Assembly (NCBI GenBank): GCA_021810735.1
Contig: JAJZIF010000095.1
Location: 1-9,911 of the forward strand
Direction of reading: 5' to 3'
From: Acidobacteriota bacterium
GTDB lineage: Bacteria; Acidobacteriota; Terriglobia; Terriglobales; Acidobacteriaceae
Length of the DNA: 9,911 nucleotides
The first letter of the stretch is position 1, and every line of letters starts with the position of its first letter. The notes under the pieces are model-generated. The model was not told the DNA's origin. It saw only the letters and a program-made list of their open reading frames with translations, and made no database searches. Positions 1 to 6,936 of the stretch are shown here, one piece after another. The position numbers were made by a program, and so were the translations under genes.

Positions 1-1032
1 CCAGAAAGTGATGGCATCCACGCCGTCAATGCAGAGATCGCATGGGCCAGCGGCACCGGCGGCACCATCCTCCGTACTCTCGACGGCGGTGCGCACTGGC
101 AGCTTTGCACCACTCCGCCAAATGCCGCCAAACTCGACTTCCGCGCCATCTGGGCCTTTGATGCCCGCACCGCCTGGGCCATGTCCAGCGGCCCCGGCAA
201 TCTCTCCCGCCTCTACAGAACCACAGACGGCTGCGCCCACTGGAAACTCCTGGCCACTAACGGCAACCCGAAGGGCTTCTGGGACGCCATCACTTTCTGG
301 TCCCCGGAACAGGGCGCCATCCTGGGTGATCCCGTCGATGGAAAGTTCGTCGTCCTCCTGACCGAAGATGGGGGCCGTCACTGGCGTCGCGACCACTCTG
401 CCGATCTCAACATCGCCAACCGTCAACTTTCGGCCTTCGCTGCTAGTAACTCCTCGCTTCTGCAGGTCTCCGGAGCCTCCGGTAATCCCCAAAGCTTCGC
501 TACCGGGGGCCCCGGCGGTCCTGTCGTTTTCCTCAGCTGGACCGACTGCACGGTCACACTCGCCTTGGGCAATCCCCGCGCCTGCCTGGCCTCTCGTTTT
601 TCTCACTACCAGCAGGTGCGCGTACCAATGGCCGGCGGCACACCCTCTTCGGGCATCTTTGCCTGGGCGTCCCATCCACTCGATGTGGCGTCCAAATCCC
701 TTTACGCCCCGATCATCGATATTGATGTCGCCGTCGGCGGCGACTACACCAAACCCAACGACCCCTCCGGCACCGCCGCCTGGTCCACCGATGGTGGCGT
801 CCATTGGACCGCCGCCCGCAAACCACCCCACGGTTATCGCTCCACCGTCGCATGGGACCCAGCCAACCATGCCTGGATCACCGCCGGAACTAACGGCTCC
901 GACATCAGCTACGACGGTGGCAAAGCCTGGCATTCCCTCGGCAACGGCAACTGGAACGCCATCAGCCTGCCCTTCATCGTCGGACCCAACGGCCGCATCG
1001 GACACCTCAACCCCGCCGCCCTGCCCAAATGA
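1..1032 (+). CDS. Ycf48/BNR-like beta-propeller protein, 5' end missing
   Basis: The reading frame is open from base 1 and ends at TGA 1030-1032, giving 343 residues without the true N-terminus. Five Asp-box motifs (D-G-G-x-x-W type) are visible at window residues 28-33, 76-81, 123-128, 264-269 and 305-310, including TLDGGAHW and STDGGVHW. Such repeats cap the blades of BNR/sialidase-like and Ycf48-like beta-propellers. In bacteria these proteins are usually exported or periplasmic, but the signal peptide would lie outside the window. No sialidase active-site set is recognisable, so I assign fold and not enzyme activity. It lies 75 bases upstream of the pilus/secretion cluster on the same strand and could be co-transcribed with it, but no terminator or clear promoter settles this. 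An internal ATG at 181 is not a likely start because Asp-box coding continues upstream of it. Confidence 0.85.
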   Translation, partial: PESDGIHAVNAEIAWASGTGGTILRTLDGGAHWQLCTTPPNAAKLDFRAIWAFDARTAWAMSSGPGNLSRLYRTTDGCAHWKLLATNGNPKGFWDAITFWSPEQGAILGDPVDGKFVVLLTEDGGRHWRRDHSADLNIANRQLSAFAASNSSLLQVSGASGNPQSFATGGPGGPVVFLSWTDCTVTLALGNPRACLASRFSHYQQVRVPMAGGTPSSGIFAWASHPLDVASKSLYAPIIDIDVAVGGDYTKPNDPSGTAAWSTDGGVHWTAARKPPHGYRSTVAWDPANHAWITAGTNGSDISYDGGKAWHSLGNGNWNAISLPFIVGPNGRIGHLNPAALPK

Positions 1033-1107
1033 GCGATAAGTACCGCCTCCGCGTCTATTCAGTACGTAAACTGCTACCCTAAGAGGCATCAGCAGAATCA
1101 AGAGCTT

Positions 1108-2304
1108 ATGGCCGAATTCATCATCAAACTGGCCGATGAACGCGGACGCGTCCTGGAGCAGGTTCACTCTGCCGCCACCGCGGACGAGTTGCGTCAGCGC
1201 TTTACGCAGTCCGGCTACTACGTCTATTCCGTCCGCCCCCGCGGTCTTCGAGGCGCTGCGCGCAAAATCAAGCTCGAGCCCTTCCTGATCTTCAACCAGC
1301 AGTTCCTCACGCTCATTAAGGCCGGCCTGCCCATTCTCAACTCGCTGCAAATGCTCGCTCAGAGCCAGAAAAACGAGCGCTTCGCCGCTCAGATCAGGAA
1401 CGTCGCCGACCGTGTCAAGACCGGCGAATCCCTCTCCAGTGCGTTTGACGCTCAGGGTGGATTCCCCCCCATCTACACCACCACATTGCTAGCCGGCGAA
1501 CGCAGCGGCAACCTCGACGAGGTTCTAAACCGCTATCTCGCCTTCCAGCGCATTTCGCTTACCTTCCGCAAAAAACTGCAGGCATCGCTCATTTACCCCT
1601 CCCTGCTCATCGTGCTGGTCATTGGCCTTTTCATTTTTCTCATCTCGTTCGTCGTACCCCGCTTTGCGCTTCTCTACAACCAGATGGGCTCTCGCCTGCC
1701 GTCCATCACGCTGGCCATGCTCGACTTCGGAAAAGCAGCCCAGCATTACATACTCTTCGTATTGCCGGCTGTCTCCCTCATCATTTTCCTCATCATGCGC
1801 TGGAGCCGCACTGAATCCGGCTCCGACCTTATCGACGGCATTCGCATTCGTCTCCCCATCTTCGGCATGATCTGGCTCAAGTACCAGGTCGCGCTCTTCT
1901 CCCGAACCCTGTCCACGCTACTCATGGGCGGCCTGCCGCTCGTCCCATCGCTCGAAACCGCCGCACGCTCCATCTCCAGCCGCCGCATCGGCAAAGCCGT
2001 GTTTGAATCCGTAGACAGCGTCCGCGAGGGCAAAGGCCTCGCTAACAGTCTCAAAGACACTCGCGTCTTTCCTCCGCTCTCGACCGAAATGATTGAGGTT
2101 GGCGAATCCACCGGCGCGCTTCCGCAAATGCTCAATTCCGTCGCCGAATTCTTCGAGGAAGACGTCCAGACCGCGCTCACCGCCGCGCTGTCGCTCATTG
2201 AACCGGCCATTCTCATCGTCATGGGAATTGTCGTCACCATCATTCTCATCGCGCTGTACCTCCCCATCTTCTCGATGGGGAGCAGCGGCGCGCTGGGCGG
2301 CTAA
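1108..2304 (+). CDS. pilC: PilC/GspF-family inner-membrane platform protein
   Basis: This polytopic protein is the inner-membrane platform on which pilins are assembled above the ATPase. The 398-residue length is normal for the family (about 400). Two T2SSF domains are visible: the first around residues 58-182 with GERSG at 130-134, the second around 258-388 with the matching VGESTG at 331-336. Hydrophobic segments lie near 165-185, 214-230 and 363-387, the usual three-helix layout. The ATG at 1108 has only a weak Shine-Dalgarno (AAGAG, 3 bases away), so initiation may be inefficient or the start imperfect; a short N-terminal domain with a typical family start supports it. The next gene begins 13 bases after its stop. 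PilC and GspF cannot be told apart from sequence alone; the PilM/N/O genes downstream favour a type IV pilus-like assignment. Confidence 0.93.
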   Translation: MAEFIIKLADERGRVLEQVHSAATADELRQRFTQSGYYVYSVRPRGLRGAARKIKLEPFLIFNQQFLTLIKAGLPILNSLQMLAQSQKNERFAAQIRNVADRVKTGESLSSAFDAQGGFPPIYTTTLLAGERSGNLDEVLNRYLAFQRISLTFRKKLQASLIYPSLLIVLVIGLFIFLISFVVPRFALLYNQMGSRLPSITLAMLDFGKAAQHYILFVLPAVSLIIFLIMRWSRTESGSDLIDGIRIRLPIFGMIWLKYQVALFSRTLSTLLMGGLPLVPSLETAARSISSRRIGKAVFESVDSVREGKGLANSLKDTRVFPPLSTEMIEVGESTGALPQMLNSVAEFFEEDVQTALTAALSLIEPAILIVMGIVVTIILIALYLPIFSMGSSGALGG

Positions 2305-2309
2305 AGGAA
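2303..2309 (+). promoter_or_regulatory. Ribosome binding site fixing the pilB start
   Basis: AAAGGAA overlaps the TAA stop of the upstream platform gene and sits 8 bases before the ATG at 2318. It selects 2318 over in-frame codons further upstream, which lie inside the platform gene. Confidence 0.75.
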
Positions 2310-2317
2310 TTTCACCC

Positions 2318-3946
2318 ATGGCTGACGCACCCGTCACAACCGCACCACCCGAAGTCGATGAGCTCGAGGTCGCCCAGAATCTCGCCCGCCGCTATCGCTG
2401 CGAATTCATCGACCTCCGCAACTTCCGCATCCAGCACGAAGTCATCCGCAGCGTTCCTGTCGAGCTGATGTTCCGCTACAACTTCGTGCCCCTCGAACAG
2501 CTCGAAGACCGCCTCATCATTGCCGTCAGCGACCCCAGCCGCCTCATGGTGCTCGATGAAATCTCGAGCCTCCTCGGCCAGCGCATTCTCACCCGCGTCG
2601 CCACGCTCTCGCAGATCACCGACCTGCTCAAGAAAACCGAACAGTCCCAGCGCGTCCTCGACGAAGCTTCGGAAGGCCTCACCTTCGACTTCGTCTCCGC
2701 TGAAGACAACCCCGACGAGAACATCTCCATCGAAAAGCTGACCTCCGAAGAGGACATCAGCCCCATCATCCGTCTCGTCGACACCACCATCTTCACCGCG
2801 CTCGAACGCCGCGCTTCTGATATTCACATCGAAACCTACGACGACTCGGTCCTCATCAAGTACCGTATCGACGGCGTCCTCCAGGCAGCCATGGCGCCCA
2901 TCGCGCGCGAACATCATCAAACCATCCTCTCCCGCATCAAGGTCATGAGCGAGCTCGACATCGCCGAGCGCCGCGTCCCGCAGGATGGCCGCTTCCGCGT
3001 CCGCTACAAAACCCGCCTCATCGACTTCCGCGTCTCCATCATGCCCACTGTGCATGGCGAAAACGCCGTCCTCCGTGTCCTCGACAAGGAATCGATGAGC
3101 GAGAAGTTCCAGAAGCTCACCCTCGATGTCGTCGGCTTCCACGAGGACGACCTCCGCCGCTTCCGCCGCTACATTCGCGAGCCTTACGGCATGGTGCTCG
3201 TCACCGGGCCCACCGGCTCTGGCAAAACCACCACGCTCTACGCCGCACTCAACGAAATCAAGAGTGAAGAAGACAAGATCATCACCATCGAGGATCCGGT
3301 CGAATACCAGATCCGCGGCATCACCCAGATCCCCGTCAACGAGAAAAAAGGCCTCACCTTCGCGCGCGGCCTGCGCTCCATCCTGCGTCACGACCCCGAC
3401 AAGATCCTCGTCGGCGAAATCCGCGACCAGGAAACCGCCCAGATCGCCATCAACTCCGCGCTCACCGGCCACCTCGTCTTCACCACCGTCCATGCCAACA
3501 ACGTCGTCGACGTCCTCGGCCGCTTCCTTAACATGGGCGTCGAGGCTTACAACTTCGTCTCCGCGCTCAACTGCATCCTCGCCCAGCGCCTCGTCCGCAC
3601 CGTCTGCGAACACTGCGTTCGCGAAATCCACTACGACGACGAAACGCTGGTCCTCAGCGGCTTCGACCCCGCTCAGTGGCGGGATTTCCCCTTCCGCGAG
3701 GGCGCAGGCTGCATCGAGTGCGGCGGCACCGGCTACCGCGGCCGCACCGCCATTCACGAACTGCTCGATCTCACTGACCCCATTCGCGAAGCCATTCTCG
3801 ACAAGAAACCCACATCCGAGGTCCGCCGTCTTGCCCAGCAGGAAGGCATGCAGTTCCTGCGCGAAAGCGCCGTCGACCGCGTCAGCCGCGGCCTCACCAC
3901 ACTAAAAGAAATCAACAAAGTTACATTCATCGAGGCAACACGCTAG
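2318..3946 (+). CDS. pilB: PilB/GspE-family assembly ATPase
   Basis: This cytoplasmic hexameric ATPase powers pilin extrusion in type IV pilus and type II secretion systems. The 542 residues contain an N-terminal T2SSE_N/MshEN-like segment (about 20-105), Walker A GPTGSGKT at 297-304, an Asp box (IITIEDPVEYQ, 321-331), Walker B ending in GEIRD at 366-370, and a His box (GHLVFTTVHANN, 384-395). A zinc-binding tetracysteine motif follows: CEHC at 430-433 and CIEC at 465-468. That motif marks PilB/GspE rather than the retraction ATPase PilT. All catalytic motifs are intact. The N-terminal domain is short: I see only the part resembling the second half of MshEN (VPVEL...VSDP) and no preceding RLG-type motif. 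The TAG stop shares a base with the GTG start of the next gene. Confidence 0.95.
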   Translation: MADAPVTTAPPEVDELEVAQNLARRYRCEFIDLRNFRIQHEVIRSVPVELMFRYNFVPLEQLEDRLIIAVSDPSRLMVLDEISSLLGQRILTRVATLSQITDLLKKTEQSQRVLDEASEGLTFDFVSAEDNPDENISIEKLTSEEDISPIIRLVDTTIFTALERRASDIHIETYDDSVLIKYRIDGVLQAAMAPIAREHHQTILSRIKVMSELDIAERRVPQDGRFRVRYKTRLIDFRVSIMPTVHGENAVLRVLDKESMSEKFQKLTLDVVGFHEDDLRRFRRYIREPYGMVLVTGPTGSGKTTTLYAALNEIKSEEDKIITIEDPVEYQIRGITQIPVNEKKGLTFARGLRSILRHDPDKILVGEIRDQETAQIAINSALTGHLVFTTVHANNVVDVLGRFLNMGVEAYNFVSALNCILAQRLVRTVCEHCVREIHYDDETLVLSGFDPAQWRDFPFREGAGCIECGGTGYRGRTAIHELLDLTDPIREAILDKKPTSEVRRLAQQEGMQFLRESAVDRVSRGLTTLKEINKVTFIEATR

Positions 3947-4872
3947 TGCCGCTCAAATTCTCCATCCTTCCGGCCAACTCGCACCTCCGCCCGCCGCTCG
4001 CCTGCGAAATATTCCCCGGCGGCGTCGTGGCTGCGCGCCGCGAAACGCGAAAGGGAGCACCACGCAATGACGATGACTCCCTCACCTTCAGCCATGCATC
4101 GATTCCTGAAGGCGCCGTTGCCCCCGGCCTCAAGAGCACCAATCTCGTCGACACTCCTGCTGTCTCCACCGCCGTTCGCAAAGCGCTCGAAGATGTCGGA
4201 GCGCGCCGCAAAAATGTAACCGTCATTGTTCCCGATGCGGCCGCACGCGTCTTCCTGCTCGACTTCGACTCGCTCCCTCCGCGCGAGCGCGAGGCCCTCC
4301 CCATCCTGCGCTTCCGCCTGCGCAAGATGCTCCCGTTCGACGTAGAAGACGCCGCCATCAGCTACCAGCTTCTTCCGCAGGCGGCGCAACAGGTTCGCGT
4401 GCTGGTTGTTGCCATTCCGCGCCCCATCCTCGCAGAATACGAGTCTGCCATCCGCGCTGCCGGGTTCGAACCCGGCTCCGTGCTCACCAGCACCATCGCC
4501 GCACTCGCAGCACTTCGTGCCAACGGCCCGGCCCTCATTATCAAGCGCAGCCACAGCACTCTCACCACCGCCATCGTCCGTCAGGATGATCTCCTGCTCC
4601 ATCGCACGCTGGAACTTCCCCAGAATCCCGCCCTCCAACGCGAGGAACTCGCCCAGGCTGTCACCGTTGCACTGGCCTATTTCGAAGACACCTTGCAGTC
4701 CCTGCCATCGACCATTTACTACGCCGGTCCGGGAGGGGCTGAAGGATTCAATTCCCTCATCGACACCAATGATCCCCTTGCCCCGCGAGTGCGCGATCTT
4801 ATCACCACGCCGTCCGCGGCTTCACTTCCGGACGGAATGTCCGCAGGCATCGCAGGAGCGCTCGCAATCTGA
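3946..4872 (+). CDS. pilM: PilM-like actin-fold assembly protein, degenerate nucleotide site
   Basis: PilM is a cytoplasmic actin/FtsA-fold protein that binds the N-terminal tail of PilN and couples the motor to the periplasmic alignment complex. Assignment rests on the segment at about 91-145 (VTVIVPDAAARVFLLDFDSL, then LPFDVEDAAISYQLLP), which is typical of PilM, on AGFEP near 172-176, and on position between pilB and pilN. The start is GTG 3946-3948 in a TAGTG overlap with pilB, with GAGG at 3932-3935 upstream. At 308 residues it is shorter than typical PilM (about 350). The usual phosphate-binding motif (DIGTSS-like) near the N-terminus is replaced by CEIFPGGVVAARRE, and the second phosphate motif reads LIIKRSHSTLTTAI, without the usual Asp. 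Nucleotide binding is therefore doubtful. GspL-like cytoplasmic domain is the alternative name. Confidence 0.8.
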   Translation: MPLKFSILPANSHLRPPLACEIFPGGVVAARRETRKGAPRNDDDSLTFSHASIPEGAVAPGLKSTNLVDTPAVSTAVRKALEDVGARRKNVTVIVPDAAARVFLLDFDSLPPREREALPILRFRLRKMLPFDVEDAAISYQLLPQAAQQVRVLVVAIPRPILAEYESAIRAAGFEPGSVLTSTIAALAALRANGPALIIKRSHSTLTTAIVRQDDLLLHRTLELPQNPALQREELAQAVTVALAYFEDTLQSLPSTIYYAGPGGAEGFNSLIDTNDPLAPRVRDLITTPSAASLPDGMSAGIAGALAI

Positions 4873-5600
4873 TGCGTATTACCGTCAATCTCGCTACTCG
4901 ACCCTATATTGAGCTGCGGCCCCTCTATAACCGCCTGCGCATCTGGACGCTCATCTTGGCTTTGGCCGGCGCATTCCTCGGCTACCAGCTCCACCTGGAG
5001 CAGAGTAGCGCCGCCGCCGCCACGGCGCATGTCCAGTCATTGCACGAACAAGTTCGCTCGCTCGAAGAAGAACAGCAGAGCTACCGCAACCTCATGGCCG
5101 AGCCGAAAAACGCTGCCACATTGAAGGAATCCGATTTCCTCAACTCACTCTTCCGCCGCAAAGCTTTTTCCTGGACGGCCACAATGGAAGACCTCGAAAC
5201 CGTTCTCCCCAGCGGCGTACAGGTCGTCAACCTCGAGCCTATCGTCCGCCCGAATGGACACGTGATTATCCGTCTGCGCGTTCTCGGCCCGCGTGATCGC
5301 GGCGTCGATCTCATTCGTAATCTTGAGAATTCCCGCTACTTCGCCTCGCCGCGTCTCGCCTCAGAATCCCTCGCGGCTCAGGTCGGCGCTGGCAATGAGT
5401 CCAACGCTGTCAACGCAAGCATGCCGTCCTACGTGAACTTTGACATCCTCGCCGATTACCGGCCACTGCCACACCCCGTACCGCCGGCTGACGCTGCACC
5501 GCAATCACCCGCAAGGGCCGCACAGCCCACGCCTCACGCAGCAGCAAAACACACCAAAGCCAGACCGCAAACCCTCCCCGCAAAGAGGTCCCGCCCATGA
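4872..5600 (+). CDS. pilN: PilN-like inner-membrane assembly protein
   Basis: PilN is a single-pass inner-membrane protein whose cytoplasmic N-terminal motif docks into PilM and whose periplasmic ferredoxin-like domain pairs with PilO. The 242 residues begin with the diagnostic TVNLATRP (4-11), then a transmembrane helix (about 22-41), a predicted coiled coil rich in Glu/Gln (about 43-78), and an alpha/beta domain (about 104-193). The start overlaps the pilM stop as TGATG. Residues after about 197 form a Pro/Ala-rich tail that becomes basic (Lys/Arg) at its end; PilN proteins are generally shorter and I do not recognise this tail. The stop overlaps the start of the next gene as ATGA. Confidence 0.85.
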   Translation: MRITVNLATRPYIELRPLYNRLRIWTLILALAGAFLGYQLHLEQSSAAAATAHVQSLHEQVRSLEEEQQSYRNLMAEPKNAATLKESDFLNSLFRRKAFSWTATMEDLETVLPSGVQVVNLEPIVRPNGHVIIRLRVLGPRDRGVDLIRNLENSRYFASPRLASESLAAQVGAGNESNAVNASMPSYVNFDILADYRPLPHPVPPADAAPQSPARAAQPTPHAAAKHTKARPQTLPAKRSRP

Positions 5601-6271
5601 AAAAACTTCGCGCCCTCTTTACCCTTCTTAATCTGCACATCGCTGGCCTTGTGGCGATCTTCCTGCTCGATATCTTTCTCGGGGCCAAAGTCATCCTGGC
5701 CATGCACGCCATCGGCTCCGACGAGAGCCCGGCTTTTGCCTCTGAAGAGATCCAGTTCGGGCAGCTCCAGGCAAAAATGGGCCAGATTCACGACCTTCCA
5801 TCCAAGGTCAACGATGCTCGCAAGCAGGCGGCGCAGTTCATCGATGCCCGCATCGCGCCAAACTATTCCACCATCGCCGCCGAGCTCGGCAATCTTGCCG
5901 CGCAGGATAACGTCCGCCTCGCCAACGCGCAATACACGCCCACCCCGGCCATCAGCGGCATCGCACAGGTGCAGATTGATGCTAGCCTCAGCGGCCAGTA
6001 TGCGCCCCTTATGCACTTCATCAATGACCTCGAACGCGACAAGCACCACGTCTTGTTCATCATTTCGGGCCTCGCATTCAACGGCCAGCAGGGTGGGCTC
6101 GTCAACCTCCGTATCCGCATAGACACATACCTTCGTTCCAGCGCTACTGACCTTCCCGCGTCGTCCACTACGCCCTCCGCATCCGGCTCCGGCGGCAACG
6201 CCGATAGCGGAAACACCAGCGCCCGGCTCATCTATCCGCTCACGCCGTATTCTTCTGCGGAGGTGCGCTGA
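5597..6271 (+). CDS. pilO: PilO/GspM-like inner-membrane assembly protein
   Basis: PilO heterodimerises with PilN in the periplasm as part of the alignment complex. The 224 residues show a short basic N-terminus, a transmembrane helix (about 12-36), a helical stretch (about 50-82), and a C-terminal ferredoxin-like domain (about 120-180) with the typical pattern SGQYAPLMHFINDLE followed by a beta-strand and IRIDTYL. The C-terminal 40 residues are Ser/Gly/Thr-rich and probably disordered. The ATG at 5597 overlaps the pilN stop (ATGA) and has AAAGAGG at 5582-5588 in front. Sequence identity to classical PilO is not obvious by eye; topology, domain pattern and gene order carry the call. Confidence 0.78.
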   Translation: MKKLRALFTLLNLHIAGLVAIFLLDIFLGAKVILAMHAIGSDESPAFASEEIQFGQLQAKMGQIHDLPSKVNDARKQAAQFIDARIAPNYSTIAAELGNLAAQDNVRLANAQYTPTPAISGIAQVQIDASLSGQYAPLMHFINDLERDKHHVLFIISGLAFNGQQGGLVNLRIRIDTYLRSSATDLPASSTTPSASGSGGNADSGNTSARLIYPLTPYSSAEVR

Positions 6272-6876
6272 TGGCCTTGAAGCTCGGCACAGAGAATAAG
6301 AAGAAAGTCATCGCGGCCGCCGTGCTCGGCGTAGTCGTCCTCGGACTCGTCATATGGGACGTCAACCGGTTGTTCTTCGGCTCGCCCTCCGCACCACCTC
6401 CGCAGCCCGCCTCTGCGTCGGCGGCCGCTCCACCTTCCTCTGGGTCCGGCACCGCAGCGCGCATCCCGGTTAGTCTGTCCAAGCTCGACCCCACCCTCCA
6501 TCCGGAGATCATGGCCCAGGCTGAATCCATTCGGTACACCGGCTCCGGACGTAACATCTTCTCCATGAATTCAGCCCCGCCCGCAAAAATCGAGGCCGTC
6601 AAGGGCCCCGTCCGGCCCAATCAGCAGCAAATCGCTACCGCCACAGGCCCCGCTGGACCACCACCCCCGCCACCAATTGACCTGCAATTCTTCGGATATG
6701 AGGCGTATGGCAACGTGCGCAAGGCCTTTCTCCTTCACGGCAACAACATCTACATCGCCTCGGAGGGCGATGTCGTCGACCATCGCTACAAGATCGTCAA
6801 GATTCTACCCTTTTCTATCCAGGTCACTGACCTGCTTTACAACAACACCCAGAGCCTGCCTTTGACACGGAGTTAA
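6271..6876 (+). CDS. GspC/PilP-like protein with HR domain
   Basis: The 201 residues have a basic N-terminus, one transmembrane helix (about 12-30), a Pro/Ala/Ser-rich linker (38-60), the motif GRNIF (93-97), a polyproline run (130-135) and a small beta domain (about 136-198). A GRNIF/RNLF motif before a beta-rich homology region is characteristic of GspC and related to PilP, which link the inner-membrane complex to the secretin. The ATG at 6271 shares its A with the upstream TGA and has a strong GGAGG at 6259-6263. PilP is normally a lipoprotein; no lipobox is present, so GspC-like topology fits better. Its presence implies that a secretin partner exists elsewhere in the genome. Confidence 0.72.
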   Translation: MALKLGTENKKKVIAAAVLGVVVLGLVIWDVNRLFFGSPSAPPPQPASASAAAPPSSGSGTAARIPVSLSKLDPTLHPEIMAQAESIRYTGSGRNIFSMNSAPPAKIEAVKGPVRPNQQQIATATGPAGPPPPPPIDLQFFGYEAYGNVRKAFLLHGNNIYIASEGDVVDHRYKIVKILPFSIQVTDLLYNNTQSLPLTRS

Positions 6877-6936
6877 GAGCCATAGCCTTCGCCGCCCACG
6901 CGCGATTCGCGGCAAAGCCCCACAACAGGAAACACC

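Noticed and set aside
1033..1107. Promoter for the pilus/secretion cluster
   Set aside because: The best -10-like string (TACCCT, 1075-1080) has no -35 at 16-18 bases and is too weak to call.
2093..2317. Upstream in-frame extension of pilB by 75 codons
   Set aside because: It lies within the platform gene in another frame, its translation is Arg/Ser/Pro-rich out-of-frame sequence, and AAAGGAA supports the ATG at 2318.
2312..3757. Long open frame of 481 codons on the minus strand, antisense to pilB
   Set aside because: It is a by-product of the GC-rich, C-ending codons of pilB: its product is dominated by Asp/Glu/Ala/Val/Gly with no domain, and the sense strand encodes a complete ATPase with all motifs.
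4459..4476. tRNA gene suggested by the GGTTCGAACC motif
   Set aside because: No acceptor stem, D-arm or anticodon arm can be built around it, and it sits inside the intact pilM frame.
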